A stretch of DNA of 64,000 bases from JAIEPW01 sp964406035. GTDB taxonomy: Bacteria > Acidobacteriota > Terriglobia > Bryobacterales > Bryobacteraceae. Where the stretch lies: the NCBI GenBank assembly GCA_964406035.1, contig CAYOQB010000004.1, forward strand, positions 1 to 64,000. The letters are read 5' to 3'. Positions 17,076-26,694 of the stretch are shown one piece after another; positions within the stretch are counted from its first letter, which is position 1, and each line of letters begins with the position of its first letter. The notes under the pieces are model-generated. The model saw only the letters and a list, made by a program, of their open reading frames with translations. It was not told where the DNA came from and did no database searches. The position numbers and the translations under genes were made by a program.

Positions 17076-18260
17076 ATGCACAAATGGCTTCCCGCGACCG
17101 CGCTGATGCTGGTCTCCATCATCAGCTACGTGGATCGCAACACGCTGGCGCTGCTGGCTCCCACCATCCTGAAGGAGACCGGGCTGAGCATCGCCGACTA
17201 TGGTTGGGCCGTCTCGGCCTACTCGGTCGCGTTCATGATCGGCAACCCGGTTTGGGGTCGGCTGCTGGATCGCGTCGGGCTGCCCTTGGGGATGACCGCC
17301 GCGGTGCTCCTATGGACCGCCGCTTCGGTGGGACACGCCTTCGCGGCGGGTTTCGCGGGATTCGCCGCGGCCCGCGCGCTGCTGGGCTTCGGGGAGGGCG
17401 CCGCCGCGCCGGGAGGACTGCGGACCGTGATGCAGACACTGCCGCCGGAGAACCGCTCGCGGGGGATCGCCATGACCTATTCGGGCGGATCGGCTGGCGC
17501 CATCGCCACCCCGCTGCTGATCACGCCTGTCGCCGCGCTGTTTGGCTGGCGGGGAGCATTCTGGTTCACCGGCGTGCTGGGGCTCGCCTGGATCGGAGCA
17601 TGGTTGGCGCTCAGCCGCCGCAAGGATGTCCGCTCCCCGATACCGCTGGAGCCGGTTGCCGCGGCGGCACCGCCGCCTCGCTGGTCCGAGCGGCGGCTGT
17701 GGGCCTTTCTGCTGTGCTACTCGCTGGGCGCCCTGCCGCTTGGCTTCGTCGTCTACTCCTCGGCAATTTATCTGAGCCGCGTGTTCGAGCTGTCGCAGGT
17801 GACCATCGGAGCGCTGGCCTGGATTCCCCCGCTCGGCAGCGAAATCGGAATCTTCTTCTGGGGATGGCTCTCCGACCGTCATCACAGCAAGCTCGCCGCG
17901 GTTTCCCGGCTGCTGCCGATCGCCGCCGCCTTCAGCCTCCCGCTGGCTCTGCTACCGCGCGGGTCCTGGATGCCGCTGGCGTTAGCGCAATTCTTCCTGG
18001 CGATGTTCGTGGCGAGCGCGTTCCAGTTGCTCGCGATCACGTACGCGTCGGAAAGCTTCTCCAAGGCGCACTCCGGGTTCGTGGGCGGCATCGGTTCCGG
18101 TGCTTACGGTGCGGTCCTGGCGGTCGCGATGCCGCGCTTCGGCTGGTTGTTCGATCACCAGCTCTATCAGGAGGCTTTCCTGATTGCAGCGCTTTGCCCA
18201 GTCGCCGGGTACGTCGCCTGGCGCGCATTGCGGGTCAGGTCTGACGAGGCAATCCGTTGA
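17076..18260 (+). CDS. MFS transporter (anion:cation symporter-like)
   Basis: The 394-residue protein has about twelve hydrophobic segments split by a central loop (about residues 185-200). The motif GNPVWGRLLDRVG between helices 2 and 3 is the MFS loop signature, and SYVDRNTLALLAPTI in helix 1 resembles the hexuronate/phthalate-type symporters. It sits in the inner membrane; the substrate is probably an organic anion, but this is a family-level guess. Its 3' end overlaps the convergent acyltransferase gene by 26 bases. Confidence 0.88.
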   Translation: MHKWLPATALMLVSIISYVDRNTLALLAPTILKETGLSIADYGWAVSAYSVAFMIGNPVWGRLLDRVGLPLGMTAAVLLWTAASVGHAFAAGFAGFAAARALLGFGEGAAAPGGLRTVMQTLPPENRSRGIAMTYSGGSAGAIATPLLITPVAALFGWRGAFWFTGVLGLAWIGAWLALSRRKDVRSPIPLEPVAAAAPPPRWSERRLWAFLLCYSLGALPLGFVVYSSAIYLSRVFELSQVTIGALAWIPPLGSEIGIFFWGWLSDRHHSKLAAVSRLLPIAAAFSLPLALLPRGSWMPLALAQFFLAMFVASAFQLLAITYASESFSKAHSGFVGGIGSGAYGAVLAVAMPRFGWLFDHQLYQEAFLIAALCPVAGYVAWRALRVRSDEAIR

Positions 18261-19374
18261 AGGCGAATCGCAAGAAGTCGGACCGCGCGATCAGCCGCTC
18301 GTGCAGCCAGAGAGTGGCGCCGAAGGTGATCGCGATGATGGCGGCGGCCTTCAGCAAGGCTCCCATCCAGACCGGCCCGGGGAGCTGAATTGTCCGCAGG
18401 CTGAGCGCGAGAGCAATGACCAGCGGGTGATGGAACAGGTACACCGTGTAGGATGCGCTGGCCAGGCGCGCGCCCAGGCGCATGCTTCCGTCCAGGAACC
18501 GCGAGGCAAGAATCAGGCTCGCGAAGGTGGCGCACCACGCCATCAGATTCTCGGAAAAGACCATAAGCACCCGGCCCCCGTACCCTGGCAGAAAGTCACG
18601 GGCGGCGATCCCCAACGCGCCGATGCCACCCAAAATCGCGAGTTCGGCGAGTCCGATGGTCGGCCTGGAGACCTTCGCTATTCCCATCACCAGGCCGATG
18701 CCGTAGAACAGCCCATAATGCAGCAGGTCCGTCCAGTCCAGTCGCAGCACCGTCAGGGGCAGCGACTGGTTCCACCAGTGGCCTAACTGGCGCAGCAGCA
18801 GTCCGGCGACGGGGGCGATCAACACAATGGCCGTGAATCCCTGGTCCGAGGCAAACCGGGAAAGAGACTCTCGCCGGTCGCCAATCAGCCGGGACACTCC
18901 CCATCCCGCGACACTGAACAGGAACAAGTCTTCCAGAAACCACAAATGACTCTGCCAGCCGCTTCGGAGCCAGGCGGTAACTGACGATCCCGGATACAGC
19001 AGAAAGCAGGCTGCGAGGTTCAGCGTTACCGCCGAGGACAATAGCGGAATCAACAATCGTCCCGCGCGCCTGCCGAGGAAATCGCCGCGCGACGTCCGCT
19101 CCATGACTACAGCGGAGAGCAGCCCCGAGACAAGAAAAAAGCATGGCATCCGGAAGAGGTGGATCACGTAGGCCAGGACATCGAAACCAACCCAGCGCTG
19201 CGGGTCCGAAACGAGCCAGGTAGGATTCGCGGAGTAAACCAGCGCGGTGTGGAAGACGATCCCGAGGGTCATCAACACCGCTCGCAGGCTGTCCAGCCAC
19301 TGAATCCGGGAGTGGAAACTGACAGATCGGATCGCGGATGCAGACTCTGCAACTGGTACGCTCGCAATCTGCAT
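18235..19374 (-). CDS. Acyltransferase family 3 membrane protein (OpgC/OafA-like)
   Basis: Ten or so transmembrane helices begin with the typical WLDSLRAVLMTLGIVFHTAL segment of acyltransferase-3 enzymes, in which an early Arg and the His in the first helix are important. These proteins move acyl groups, often acetyl or succinyl, to sugars of the envelope. Extended upstream frames exist to 19,599, but they lack ribosome sites and family similarity. The ATG at 19,374 is placed just before the first helix. Start confidence is moderate. Confidence 0.8.
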   Translation of the reverse strand: MQIASVPVAESASAIRSVSFHSRIQWLDSLRAVLMTLGIVFHTALVYSANPTWLVSDPQRWVGFDVLAYVIHLFRMPCFFLVSGLLSAVVMERTSRGDFLGRRAGRLLIPLLSSAVTLNLAACFLLYPGSSVTAWLRSGWQSHLWFLEDLFLFSVAGWGVSRLIGDRRESLSRFASDQGFTAIVLIAPVAGLLLRQLGHWWNQSLPLTVLRLDWTDLLHYGLFYGIGLVMGIAKVSRPTIGLAELAILGGIGALGIAARDFLPGYGGRVLMVFSENLMAWCATFASLILASRFLDGSMRLGARLASASYTVYLFHHPLVIALALSLRTIQLPGPVWMGALLKAAAIIAITFGATLWLHERLIARSDFLRFAFNGLPRQT

Positions 19375-19637
19375 CCAAACCCCCACGGGTATATCGGAGG
19401 AAACCGTGCGCAACATTACACTGGGGTTGGCCCGGACCCTTCCGTGGTCGGAACCTGACACCGCGCGTGGAGACAAACCATCGCCGGTTGAGTACTGCTC
19501 GCGAGAGATAAAAGCAAAGAGGTCGTCCGCACCGGCCACTTTTCTCTTTCGCTGCGGAATAAGGTCGTATATACTCCGAAATAGAGCTGGTTTTAACAAT
19601 GTAAAGTGGGACCGGCGAGCTTCAGCGCGGAAACACC

Positions 19638-20099
19638 ATGGACGGACCGTTGCCGTTAGGAATTCTGGAATTTCGGGTGCGCAAGGAGCAGATCACGGCC
19701 GGCTATGGCCGTGGAATTTCGCGTTTGTTTGCCCCCAGTCCCTCCTCTGCCGTTCTGGAGATGCTGCGCAAGGATGTGAAACCGGCGGGGTTCCGCTTGT
19801 CGCGCCCCCATGGCGGCGCCTCCGGCGAGCTTAGAGTCCGCTGCATGGCGGGCAGTGCGTTCATCGAAATCGCGTTGCGCCATCAGCCGGCGGGCGACGA
19901 GTTGCTGGTCACCCTGGAAGCCCAGGGATACCCGGGCCTGCTCGGCCCAAACTGGTATCTGGACCTGCAACACTCCTGGGAAGAACTCTCGCAGGCGCTT
20001 ACCGGCGCGGTGCAGCGGCGCTTCTACCCTCCCTCTGTCCGCCTGCTGCGGCCCTCCCGTGCCGCCAGGAACACCGCGGTCCCGGATTTCGCCGGCTGA
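19638..20099 (+). CDS. Hypothetical protein, 153 residues
   Basis: I do not recognise this protein. It has no signal peptide or membrane helix, is rich in beta-prone stretches (ILEFRVRKEQITAGYGRG, GELRVRCMAGSAFIEIAL) and ends in a basic, disordered tail. An AT-rich stretch lies in the preceding 80 bases and may hold a promoter. It precedes the M36 protease gene by 47 bases on the same strand, so they may be cotranscribed. Confidence 0.6.
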   Translation: MDGPLPLGILEFRVRKEQITAGYGRGISRLFAPSPSSAVLEMLRKDVKPAGFRLSRPHGGASGELRVRCMAGSAFIEIALRHQPAGDELLVTLEAQGYPGLLGPNWYLDLQHSWEELSQALTGAVQRRFYPPSVRLLRPSRAARNTAVPDFAG

Positions 20100-20146
20100 G
20101 ACTCGTGCGTTCCGCGTTCCTCATCTCGTAAACTGTCTCCACCTAC

Positions 20147-23100
20147 ATGCGCAATTGGTTGATTGCTTTGCTCGCGCTGGGCACTGCTCAGGCCCAGCTT
20201 CGTCCCCTCGATCCCGCCGCTCGATCTCCGGCAGCGCTGGCGAATCGTCAGGAAAGCACCGCACCCACGCGTAAGGCGCGCCTTCTCAGCCTGCGGCACT
20301 CGCCCGACGCTCGCGTCCACTTCTATCCCGACGGCGCGCCGCGATCCGCTTACGGCATCCGCTCCGAGCCTGATCCCGGGGGACCGCAAGCGGCTGCCCT
20401 GAATTTCGCCGGTGAACTTCTGGCTGCGTCCGAAGCGAAGTTACGCGTCGTCTCGCTGCGGGAAGACGCGGGCGCGACCACGGTCCGGGTCGAGCAGACC
20501 GTGGACGGCATCGCAGTCCGGGGCGGCGAAGCGGTGCTGGTCACAGACGCGGCGAATCGGGTGACTGAGTTCTCGTCTGCTTTCAAGAGCTTCTCCCGGC
20601 GTACCGGCGAATGGAAGCTCGACGAGTCCGCCGCGCTCGGGAAGGCTCTCCAGGCGCGTCCGATTCGCAAGCACAAGAAAATCAGCGCAACCCGCTACTG
20701 GATGGTCATCGACCGCGAGGCGGTCCCGGTATGGGTCGTCGAAATTCTCGCCGAACAGCCGCGCGCGGACTGGCAATTCGTCATTCAAGCGGCGACCGGG
20801 ACGATTCTGGAGGTTCGCGACCTGCGGCAGGGCCAGCGCGGCAACGTGTTCCGCGGCAACCCGGTCACGTCTCGCCTGGAAGAGGTTACGCTGCCCGGCC
20901 TGGGAACCAGTCCCGTTCTCACCGGCCCCCACGCCAGGATCTTCTCCCTTGCCGCGCAGGTCCTTGGGCTGCTCGACGCATCGGATCCGATCCCGCAGAT
21001 CGCCCAGCGGACCGACGGCAATTTCCTGTTCGACATCTCCGATCCGCGGTTCTCCGAAGTCCAGATGTACTTCTCCCTTCACACCGTGGCGGAGCGCTTC
21101 CGCGCCATCGGGTTCCGAGGTCTGGGCGGGCCGCTGGACGCGGTTGTCTGGTTCCACGATTTCAGCCCGGAGACCGGCTTCACCGGCGAGGACAACGCGT
21201 TCTTCTCCCCGCTCGCTTTCGACGGCGGCGGCGGCCTGTTCTTCTACCTCACGGCCACCGGCGGCGACACCGCGTGGGATACCGACGTCGCCTTCCACGA
21301 GTACGGGCACGCCGTGGTGAACGCTTTCGTTCCCGGCCAGCGCCAGGGACAGACCTTCCGCGCCATGAACGAGGGGATGGCAGATTATTTCTCCGCGAGC
21401 TTCCTGCGCGACCCCAACATCGGCGAATGGTTCGTCGCCATCGCGCAGTTCGAGTCACGCTTACCCTTCCTCCGTACCACGGATAATGCGAACACATTTC
21501 CCCGAAACATCACCGGGCTGGTTCATTCCGACGGCAACATGCTAAGCGGCGCGCTTTGGGAGGTCCGCACCGCGTTGGGAGCGGAAAACGGCGATCGGGT
21601 GGCCCTGGGGATGCTCGCCCGGCTCACCGGCGATGCCGAGTTCTTCGATGCCGCGGTAGCCGCCGAGGCGGCGGCCGCCAGCCTGTTCGGATCCTCCGGC
21701 GCGGCGACGGTGCGCGACATTATGACGCGGCGCGGCTTGCGCAGTACTGCGGCGGAGATCGCCAGCGAAGCTCAAACGCTCTCATCCGGAGCCATCGGAA
21801 GCGGCACGGTCGCCGCCGCTAACCCGGGCAGCACACTCATCGCCTTCGAACAGTTCCGGATCGACATTCCGAACGGTGCCGACGCCCTGCGGCTGGAAGT
21901 AGCGGCCACGGGCAATGTGCGTGCCTTTCTCCGCTTTCGATCGCCTGTGCTGGTGGAGGGCGGACAGGTTAACGCCGAACAGACCACCAGCCCCGGCGCC
22001 GAGCTCACCGGGACCATTACGCTCGATTCCACTCCGGAACTGCAGGCAGGCGTCTACTACCTAGCCATCGGCAATACGACTACCGCCCAGGTGCGATACC
22101 AGGTGCGCCTGACCGCCGTGGGCGGATCCTCCGATGGGCTGCCCCGGCTCACCCGGCTTCCCAACAACACCACCGCGCCCGGCTCAATTCCCGCAGGGCC
22201 GTTTCTCGGATCCCGCCAGTTTCTGGTGGAAGTGCCCGCCGGCGCTCAGAGTCTCACGGTGAATCTCGACGGCACAACCGATGTCGACCTGTATGTGAAT
22301 CACAATCGCCCGGTGAGCATCAACTCGCAGGGCTTCCCCGAAGCCGATGCGCTCAGCGATTCCGCTCTCAGCCGCGAGTCGATCACGCTGAACGCGCGCA
22401 GCATTCCGCCGCTGCGCGCCGGCGTCTACGCCATCGGCGTGCTCAATTTTGACGACCGCAGCATCACTCGCTTCAATGTCTCCGCGTCCATCGGCAACAC
22501 TCCACTGCCCGCGGCTCAGATCACCGCGCTGAACGCGGGCACAACGGCCGATGTTCCGTTGGAGCGCGCCGCCGGCGCTCCGGTGCTGGCGCAGCGCCAG
22601 GTGACCCTCACCATCCCCGCCAATGCGCAAAGCCTGCGGGTGCAGGTGGACTCCCAGCAGCGGGTCGCGGTTCTCCTGCGCTGGGGCAACGCAGTGGAGG
22701 CACGAAACGGACAACTTCTCTATGATCAGGCGTTCCTGCCGGTCCCCGGCGCAGGCAACGCGATCACGCTGGTCCGCCCCGATCTTCGCTCCGGCACCTA
22801 CTTCTGTGCCATCGCCAACCTCAGCTCCACCGCCGGGCGGGCCACCGTGCGCTACTCCATCACCGCGAGCACCGCCGCTCCGCCCGCCGTCAGCGCTGGC
22901 GGCGTTGCCGACGGATTCACCTTCCAAGCCGGCGTCTCGCCCGGCGCCTGGATTGGGATCTTTGGCACGAACCTGTCCCCAACCACCCGCACCTGGGATA
23001 ACGCGATCCAGGGCAACCGCCTCCCGACCTCTCTCGACGGGGTCAGCGTGCGCATCAACGGCCGCCCGGCCGTGGTGTACTCGGTGAGCCCGGGGCAGGT

Positions 23101-23614
23101 GAATGTACTCGCGCCGCTCGACGATTCTCCCGAAGGCGATGTCGAGGTCGTGCTGTCGAACCCGAATGGCGCCAGCCCGCCGGTTCGCATCCGCAAACAA
23201 AACTTCCTGCCCGCGTTCTACGCGCCGTTCGGCCAGGGTCAGGACCTGTTCGTCACCGCGGTGGCGCTGGATGGAACTCTGGTGGGCAGGCCCGGCACGG
23301 ACCCGCGCGTCCGCCGCGGGGCGCGCCCCGGCGAAATCATCCAGGTCTACGGCACCGGCTTCGGCCGCACTAATCCGCAGGTCCCCTCCGACACTGTGTT
23401 CAGCGGCGCGCCCGCCGTCGTCAATCGCCCGGTGATTCGCATCGGCAACACGGTGGCCACGTTCGCCGGAAACGGCAACCTGGTTGCGCCGGGCCTGTAT
23501 CAGTTCAACGTCACCGTGCCTAACCTGCCGGACGGCGACTATGCCATCGTGGCCGAGGTGGGCGGCGTTCGCAGCGGCACGCGCTCTCCGGTGCTGCTCA
23601 GCATCCGGCGATGA
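20147..23614 (+). CDS. Secreted M36 (fungalysin-type) metalloprotease with TIGR03437-like C-terminus
   Basis: The 1,155-residue exported enzyme has a signal peptide, an FTP/PepSY-like propeptide (about 60-230) and then the catalytic domain. The zinc site is HEYGH near residue 384, with the third ligand Glu in NEGMADYF near 408, as in fungalysins and thermolysin relatives. Two to three beta-rich pre-peptidase-like domains follow (about 560-900). The last ~240 residues form the Solibacter-type domain that begins SAGGVADGFTFQAGVSPG and contains VSPGQVNVLAP. It probably digests extracellular protein. It stands alone in its orientation apart from the small upstream gene. Confidence 0.9.
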   Translation: MRNWLIALLALGTAQAQLRPLDPAARSPAALANRQESTAPTRKARLLSLRHSPDARVHFYPDGAPRSAYGIRSEPDPGGPQAAALNFAGELLAASEAKLRVVSLREDAGATTVRVEQTVDGIAVRGGEAVLVTDAANRVTEFSSAFKSFSRRTGEWKLDESAALGKALQARPIRKHKKISATRYWMVIDREAVPVWVVEILAEQPRADWQFVIQAATGTILEVRDLRQGQRGNVFRGNPVTSRLEEVTLPGLGTSPVLTGPHARIFSLAAQVLGLLDASDPIPQIAQRTDGNFLFDISDPRFSEVQMYFSLHTVAERFRAIGFRGLGGPLDAVVWFHDFSPETGFTGEDNAFFSPLAFDGGGGLFFYLTATGGDTAWDTDVAFHEYGHAVVNAFVPGQRQGQTFRAMNEGMADYFSASFLRDPNIGEWFVAIAQFESRLPFLRTTDNANTFPRNITGLVHSDGNMLSGALWEVRTALGAENGDRVALGMLARLTGDAEFFDAAVAAEAAAASLFGSSGAATVRDIMTRRGLRSTAAEIASEAQTLSSGAIGSGTVAAANPGSTLIAFEQFRIDIPNGADALRLEVAATGNVRAFLRFRSPVLVEGGQVNAEQTTSPGAELTGTITLDSTPELQAGVYYLAIGNTTTAQVRYQVRLTAVGGSSDGLPRLTRLPNNTTAPGSIPAGPFLGSRQFLVEVPAGAQSLTVNLDGTTDVDLYVNHNRPVSINSQGFPEADALSDSALSRESITLNARSIPPLRAGVYAIGVLNFDDRSITRFNVSASIGNTPLPAAQITALNAGTTADVPLERAAGAPVLAQRQVTLTIPANAQSLRVQVDSQQRVAVLLRWGNAVEARNGQLLYDQAFLPVPGAGNAITLVRPDLRSGTYFCAIANLSSTAGRATVRYSITASTAAPPAVSAGGVADGFTFQAGVSPGAWIGIFGTNLSPTTRTWDNAIQGNRLPTSLDGVSVRINGRPAVVYSVSPGQVNVLAPLDDSPEGDVEVVLSNPNGASPPVRIRKQNFLPAFYAPFGQGQDLFVTAVALDGTLVGRPGTDPRVRRGARPGEIIQVYGTGFGRTNPQVPSDTVFSGAPAVVNRPVIRIGNTVATFAGNGNLVAPGLYQFNVTVPNLPDGDYAIVAEVGGVRSGTRSPVLLSIRR

Positions 23615-23617
23615 TCC

Positions 23618-24286
23618 TCAACGCGACGCCAGAAAGCTGAGGATCTCCTTCATCACGCGATCGCCGTGCTCAGTCTCGAAGAGATACTGAGCGTGCGCGG
23701 AGCCATCCACAATCAGCAGCCGCTTCGGCTCAGTCATCCTGTCGAATTGCGCCTGGATGCGCGGGAGCCGGGGTCCGGCGCCGCTCGTGTCCTCGCGAGC
23801 GACGATCAGCAGCTTGCGTCCGGCAATCTTTTCGGGCGGCTCGGACCCCGAGCCTGCTCCGAGAATGATCAGGGCGTCGATCTCGCCGGGGCGCGCCAGA
23901 GCGGCCGCGTCGGCAGCGGCGCTGCCGCCCATGCTGCCCCCGATCAGAGCCACCGATTTCGCCCCAGCCTCGCGCAAGAAGCGGACCGCCGCGAGCACGT
24001 CCAGGTGCAGCGGCGCGCTCAGCGGGTCCGCCTGACCCGGACCTCGCGACTGCCCATAGCCCCGGAAGTTGATCGCCAACACGCGATAACCTGCCGCCGC
24101 CAATTCTCGCGCCTGCTTGGCCCAGCTCTCTTTATTGAAGCGTCCTCCATGCGCCAGCACGACGGCGCGATCGCCGCCGCGGCCGTAAAGATCGCCGTGG
24201 ATCAGCCCGCCGTCGCTCGTGGGAAACGTGAAGGAGCTTTGGCCCCACGCCAGACAGGCGGCAACAAGCCCGGCAGCGATTCGCAT
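23618..24286 (-). CDS. Exported alpha/beta hydrolase
   Basis: The 222-residue protein has a short signal peptide and the alpha/beta hydrolase fold. The oxyanion segment is LAHGGRFNKESW, the nucleophile Ser is in LIGGSMGGSAA, an acid is expected near TSGAGPRL, and the catalytic His is in DGSAHAQYLF. It is a small dienelactone-hydrolase/BAAT-like enzyme with unknown substrate. It converges on the M36 protease gene with three bases between the stops. Confidence 0.8.
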   Translation of the reverse strand: MRIAAGLVAACLAWGQSSFTFPTSDGGLIHGDLYGRGGDRAVVLAHGGRFNKESWAKQARELAAAGYRVLAINFRGYGQSRGPGQADPLSAPLHLDVLAAVRFLREAGAKSVALIGGSMGGSAAADAAALARPGEIDALIILGAGSGSEPPEKIAGRKLLIVAREDTSGAGPRLPRIQAQFDRMTEPKRLLIVDGSAHAQYLFETEHGDRVMKEILSFLASR

Positions 24287-24464
24287 GCTTCCGAGGATCG
24301 CACGTGTTGATGAAACTCGGAAGGTGGATCGGGCGTATCGATCCTTGTGGGGTGAAGTCGGCCGGGCAGCCTTACAGTTCTTTACAAACTCGCAGGCTCC
24401 GTTACCAACAAAACACCGTTAAGATAAAGATGGCAGTTCACCGATCTCTGGGAGAGACCGAACA

Positions 24465-25712
24465 ATGAAGTCGATGCTTGCAACCGGTGCGTTCGCACTC
24501 GTGTCCACAGCCGCTTTTGCGGCTAATACCTCCAGTCCCGCGAATCCGACGTTTTCCAAGGATGTCGCTCCGATTTTGAACAAGCGCTGCGTGGAGTGTC
24601 ACCGTCCGGGCGAAGCCGGACCGATGTCGCTGCAAACCTTCAAGGAAGTCCGGCCGTGGGCCAAGTCGATCAAGCAGCAGGTGGCCACTCGCACCATGCC
24701 GCCCTGGCACGCCGATCCGGCGATCAACAAGTTTTCCAATGACCGCCGCCTCACCGATGCCGAAGTCGCGACCGTGGTGAAGTGGGTGGATTCGGGCGCA
24801 CCCGAAGGCAATGCCAAGGACCTCCCGCCGGCGCCCTCGTTCGTGCAGGGCTGGGTGATCGGCAAGCCGGATGTGGTGTTCGACATGGGCGCCGACTTCA
24901 AGATCAAGGCGGACGGCGAGATCCCGTATCAATACTTCACGGTGGATCCCGGCTTCAAGGAAGACACCTGGATTCAGGCCGCCGAAGTTCGCCCCTCGCA
25001 GCGCGCCCAGGTGCATCACATCCTAGTGTTCGTGCAGGAAGGCCGGACTCGCGCCACCCGCGGCGGAGAGCAGTTCTCCGACATGCTGATCGGCTACGCG
25101 CCGGGCGTCCCGACCATCGAATGGGACAACGATACGGCGTTCCTGGTCAAGGCTGGATCCAAGCTTCTCTTCCAGGTTCACTACACCGCCAACGGCAAGG
25201 AAGCCGTGGATCGCTCCTCGCTGGGCCTGAAGCTCCGCAAGGAGGCTCCGAAGTACCGGGCGTTCTCCGGGTCGGCCACGCAGTTCCGCCTGGCGATCCC
25301 GCCGAACGATCCCAACTACGAAGCCAAGGCCACCCACGTGTTTCGCGAGGATGTCACCATCGTGGACATGACGCCGCACATGCACCTCCGCGGCAAAGCC
25401 TTCAAGTATGTGCTCGAGTATCCGGACGGGAAGACCGAGGAACTGCTGAACGTTCCGAAGTACGACTTCAACTGGCAGCTCAGCTACATCCTGGCCGAAC
25501 CGCGCAAGGTTCCGGCGGGCTCGAAGATGCACGCCACCGCGTGGTATGACAACTCGGCGAACAACAAGTACAATCCGGATCCGACCAAGACCGTGAAGTG
25601 GGGCGATCAGACCTTCGAGGAAATGATGATCGGCTTCTTCAACTACAAGGTCCCGGTGGATCAGCAGGCTCCGGCTCCGGCGCAGCGGCCGCAGCGTCCT
25701 GGCGCCGAGTAA
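24465..25712 (+). CDS. Copper monooxygenase-like protein with N-terminal c-type haem
   Basis: The 415-residue exported protein begins with a cytochrome-c-like part holding CVECH (42-46) and PPWHADP. The rest has the two-domain fold of ascorbate-dependent type II copper monooxygenases (peptidylglycine/dopamine hydroxylase relatives). The His-His of QVHHILVFV and the His-x-His of TPHMHLRG are the likely ligands of the two copper sites. A redox role in the periplasm is likely; the substrate is unknown. A paralogue lies at 33,273-34,634. A strong terminator follows. Confidence 0.82.
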   Translation: MKSMLATGAFALVSTAAFAANTSSPANPTFSKDVAPILNKRCVECHRPGEAGPMSLQTFKEVRPWAKSIKQQVATRTMPPWHADPAINKFSNDRRLTDAEVATVVKWVDSGAPEGNAKDLPPAPSFVQGWVIGKPDVVFDMGADFKIKADGEIPYQYFTVDPGFKEDTWIQAAEVRPSQRAQVHHILVFVQEGRTRATRGGEQFSDMLIGYAPGVPTIEWDNDTAFLVKAGSKLLFQVHYTANGKEAVDRSSLGLKLRKEAPKYRAFSGSATQFRLAIPPNDPNYEAKATHVFREDVTIVDMTPHMHLRGKAFKYVLEYPDGKTEELLNVPKYDFNWQLSYILAEPRKVPAGSKMHATAWYDNSANNKYNPDPTKTVKWGDQTFEEMMIGFFNYKVPVDQQAPAPAQRPQRPGAE

Positions 25713-25741
25713 GCGCGCCGCGTTCTCCGGCGGAAATACAG

Positions 25742-25770
25742 CGAGCCTGCTCTGGCAGGCTCGTTTTTTT
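25742..25770 (+). terminator. Rho-independent terminator
   Basis: A 9-bp perfect stem (CGAGCCTGC/GCAGGCTCG) with a four-base loop is followed by seven T. It ends the copper-monooxygenase-like gene. Confidence 0.93.
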
Positions 25771-25785
25771 GCCTCGTGATACTCC

Positions 25786-25819
25786 TTGACAGGTCAACTA
25801 TTGTCAGGTAGTCTATATT
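25786..25819 (+). promoter_or_regulatory. Promoter and probable MarR autoregulatory operator
   Basis: TTGACA at 25,786-25,791 is a consensus -35. TAGTCT lies 17 bases further on, and TATATT just after it could also serve as -10. The -35 is part of a 12-base palindrome, TTGACAGGTCAA (25,786-25,797), well placed for binding by the MarR dimer encoded next. Confidence 0.6.
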
Positions 25820-25820
25820 C

Positions 25821-26282
25821 GTGGCCGGCAAGCTCCAATCCGAGTTGAAGCAAACCAAGCCGTTCGGCTCCAAGGGCCAGGAGGCGATCCTGGGATTGTG
25901 GCGCACCGCCGACCAGGTGCGCCGCGTGGCGGCGCGCAAGCTGGAGCCCCACGGCGTCACCCTGCAGCAGTACAACATCCTCCGCATCCTTCGCGGAGCA
26001 GGGAAGGATGGCATCCCCACGCTGGCCATCGGCGAGCGGCTGATCGAGGAAACCCCCGGCATCACCCGCCTGCTGGACCGTATGGAGGCGAAGCAATGGG
26101 TCCGCCGGGAACGCTGCCCGCGGGATCGCCGCCAGGTGCTGTGTTATCTGACGCCGCAAGGCCGCGACCTCCTCTCCGGACTCGACTCCTCCATGAGCCG
26201 CCTGGACCAGCAGACGCTCTCCATGCTGAGCGAGGCCGAAATCGATTCGCTGATCGCAATTCTGGACAAGATTCGCGGCTAG
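25821..26282 (+). CDS. MarR-family transcriptional regulator
   Basis: The 153-residue winged-helix protein has the MarR layout: a dimer helix at each end, helix-turn-helix TLAIGERLIEETPGITRLLDRME, and a wing RRERCPRDRRQVLCYLTPQG. It starts with GTG close behind a promoter and a palindrome, suggesting autoregulation. The next gene (SnoaL-like) lies 59 bases downstream and is the likely target. MarR proteins usually respond to small phenolics or oxidants; no ligand can be inferred here. Confidence 0.9.
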   Translation: MAGKLQSELKQTKPFGSKGQEAILGLWRTADQVRRVAARKLEPHGVTLQQYNILRILRGAGKDGIPTLAIGERLIEETPGITRLLDRMEAKQWVRRERCPRDRRQVLCYLTPQGRDLLSGLDSSMSRLDQQTLSMLSEAEIDSLIAILDKIRG

Positions 26283-26341
26283 CGTGTTTCTTGCCTCAAC
26301 AAATGACTAATCAACCACTGACCTATCAAGGAGAATCCAAC

Positions 26342-26692
26342 ATGACCGCCGAACTCGACAAGCAACTGAACGATCTGATCCTCTCCGGCAAGGCGATGGA
26401 AGCCTTCGACCGGTTCTACGCCGATGATGTCGTGATGCAGGAGAACGCAGCCGAGCCGATGACCGGCAAGGCGCCCAATCGCGCCCGGGAGGAGCAGTTC
26501 TTTGGCTCCGTGGAGGAGTTTTACGCCAACCGGCTGCTCTCGAGCGCCGTGGACGGCGATGTTTCATTCTCGGAGTGGGAATGGGAACTGAAGTTCCGGG
26601 GCAGCCCGCGTGTGACCATGAACCAGGTCGCGGTGCGCCGCTGGAGCGGCGGCAAGGTAACTCACGAGCGTTTCTACTACAACAAGGGCTAA
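26342..26692 (+). CDS. SnoaL-like / NTF2-fold protein
   Basis: The 116-residue product has the SnoaL pattern: MEAFDRFYADDVVMQEN near the start, a central SVEEFYANRL helix and a final KVTHERFYYNKG strand. Such small cone-shaped barrels act as isomerases, hydrolases or ligand carriers. The ATG is preceded by AAGGAGA at a good distance. It follows marR on the same strand and is probably under its control. It converges on nfeD with a two-base gap between the stops. Confidence 0.85.
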   Translation: MTAELDKQLNDLILSGKAMEAFDRFYADDVVMQENAAEPMTGKAPNRAREEQFFGSVEEFYANRLLSSAVDGDVSFSEWEWELKFRGSPRVTMNQVAVRRWSGGKVTHERFYYNKG

Positions 26693-26694
26693 GC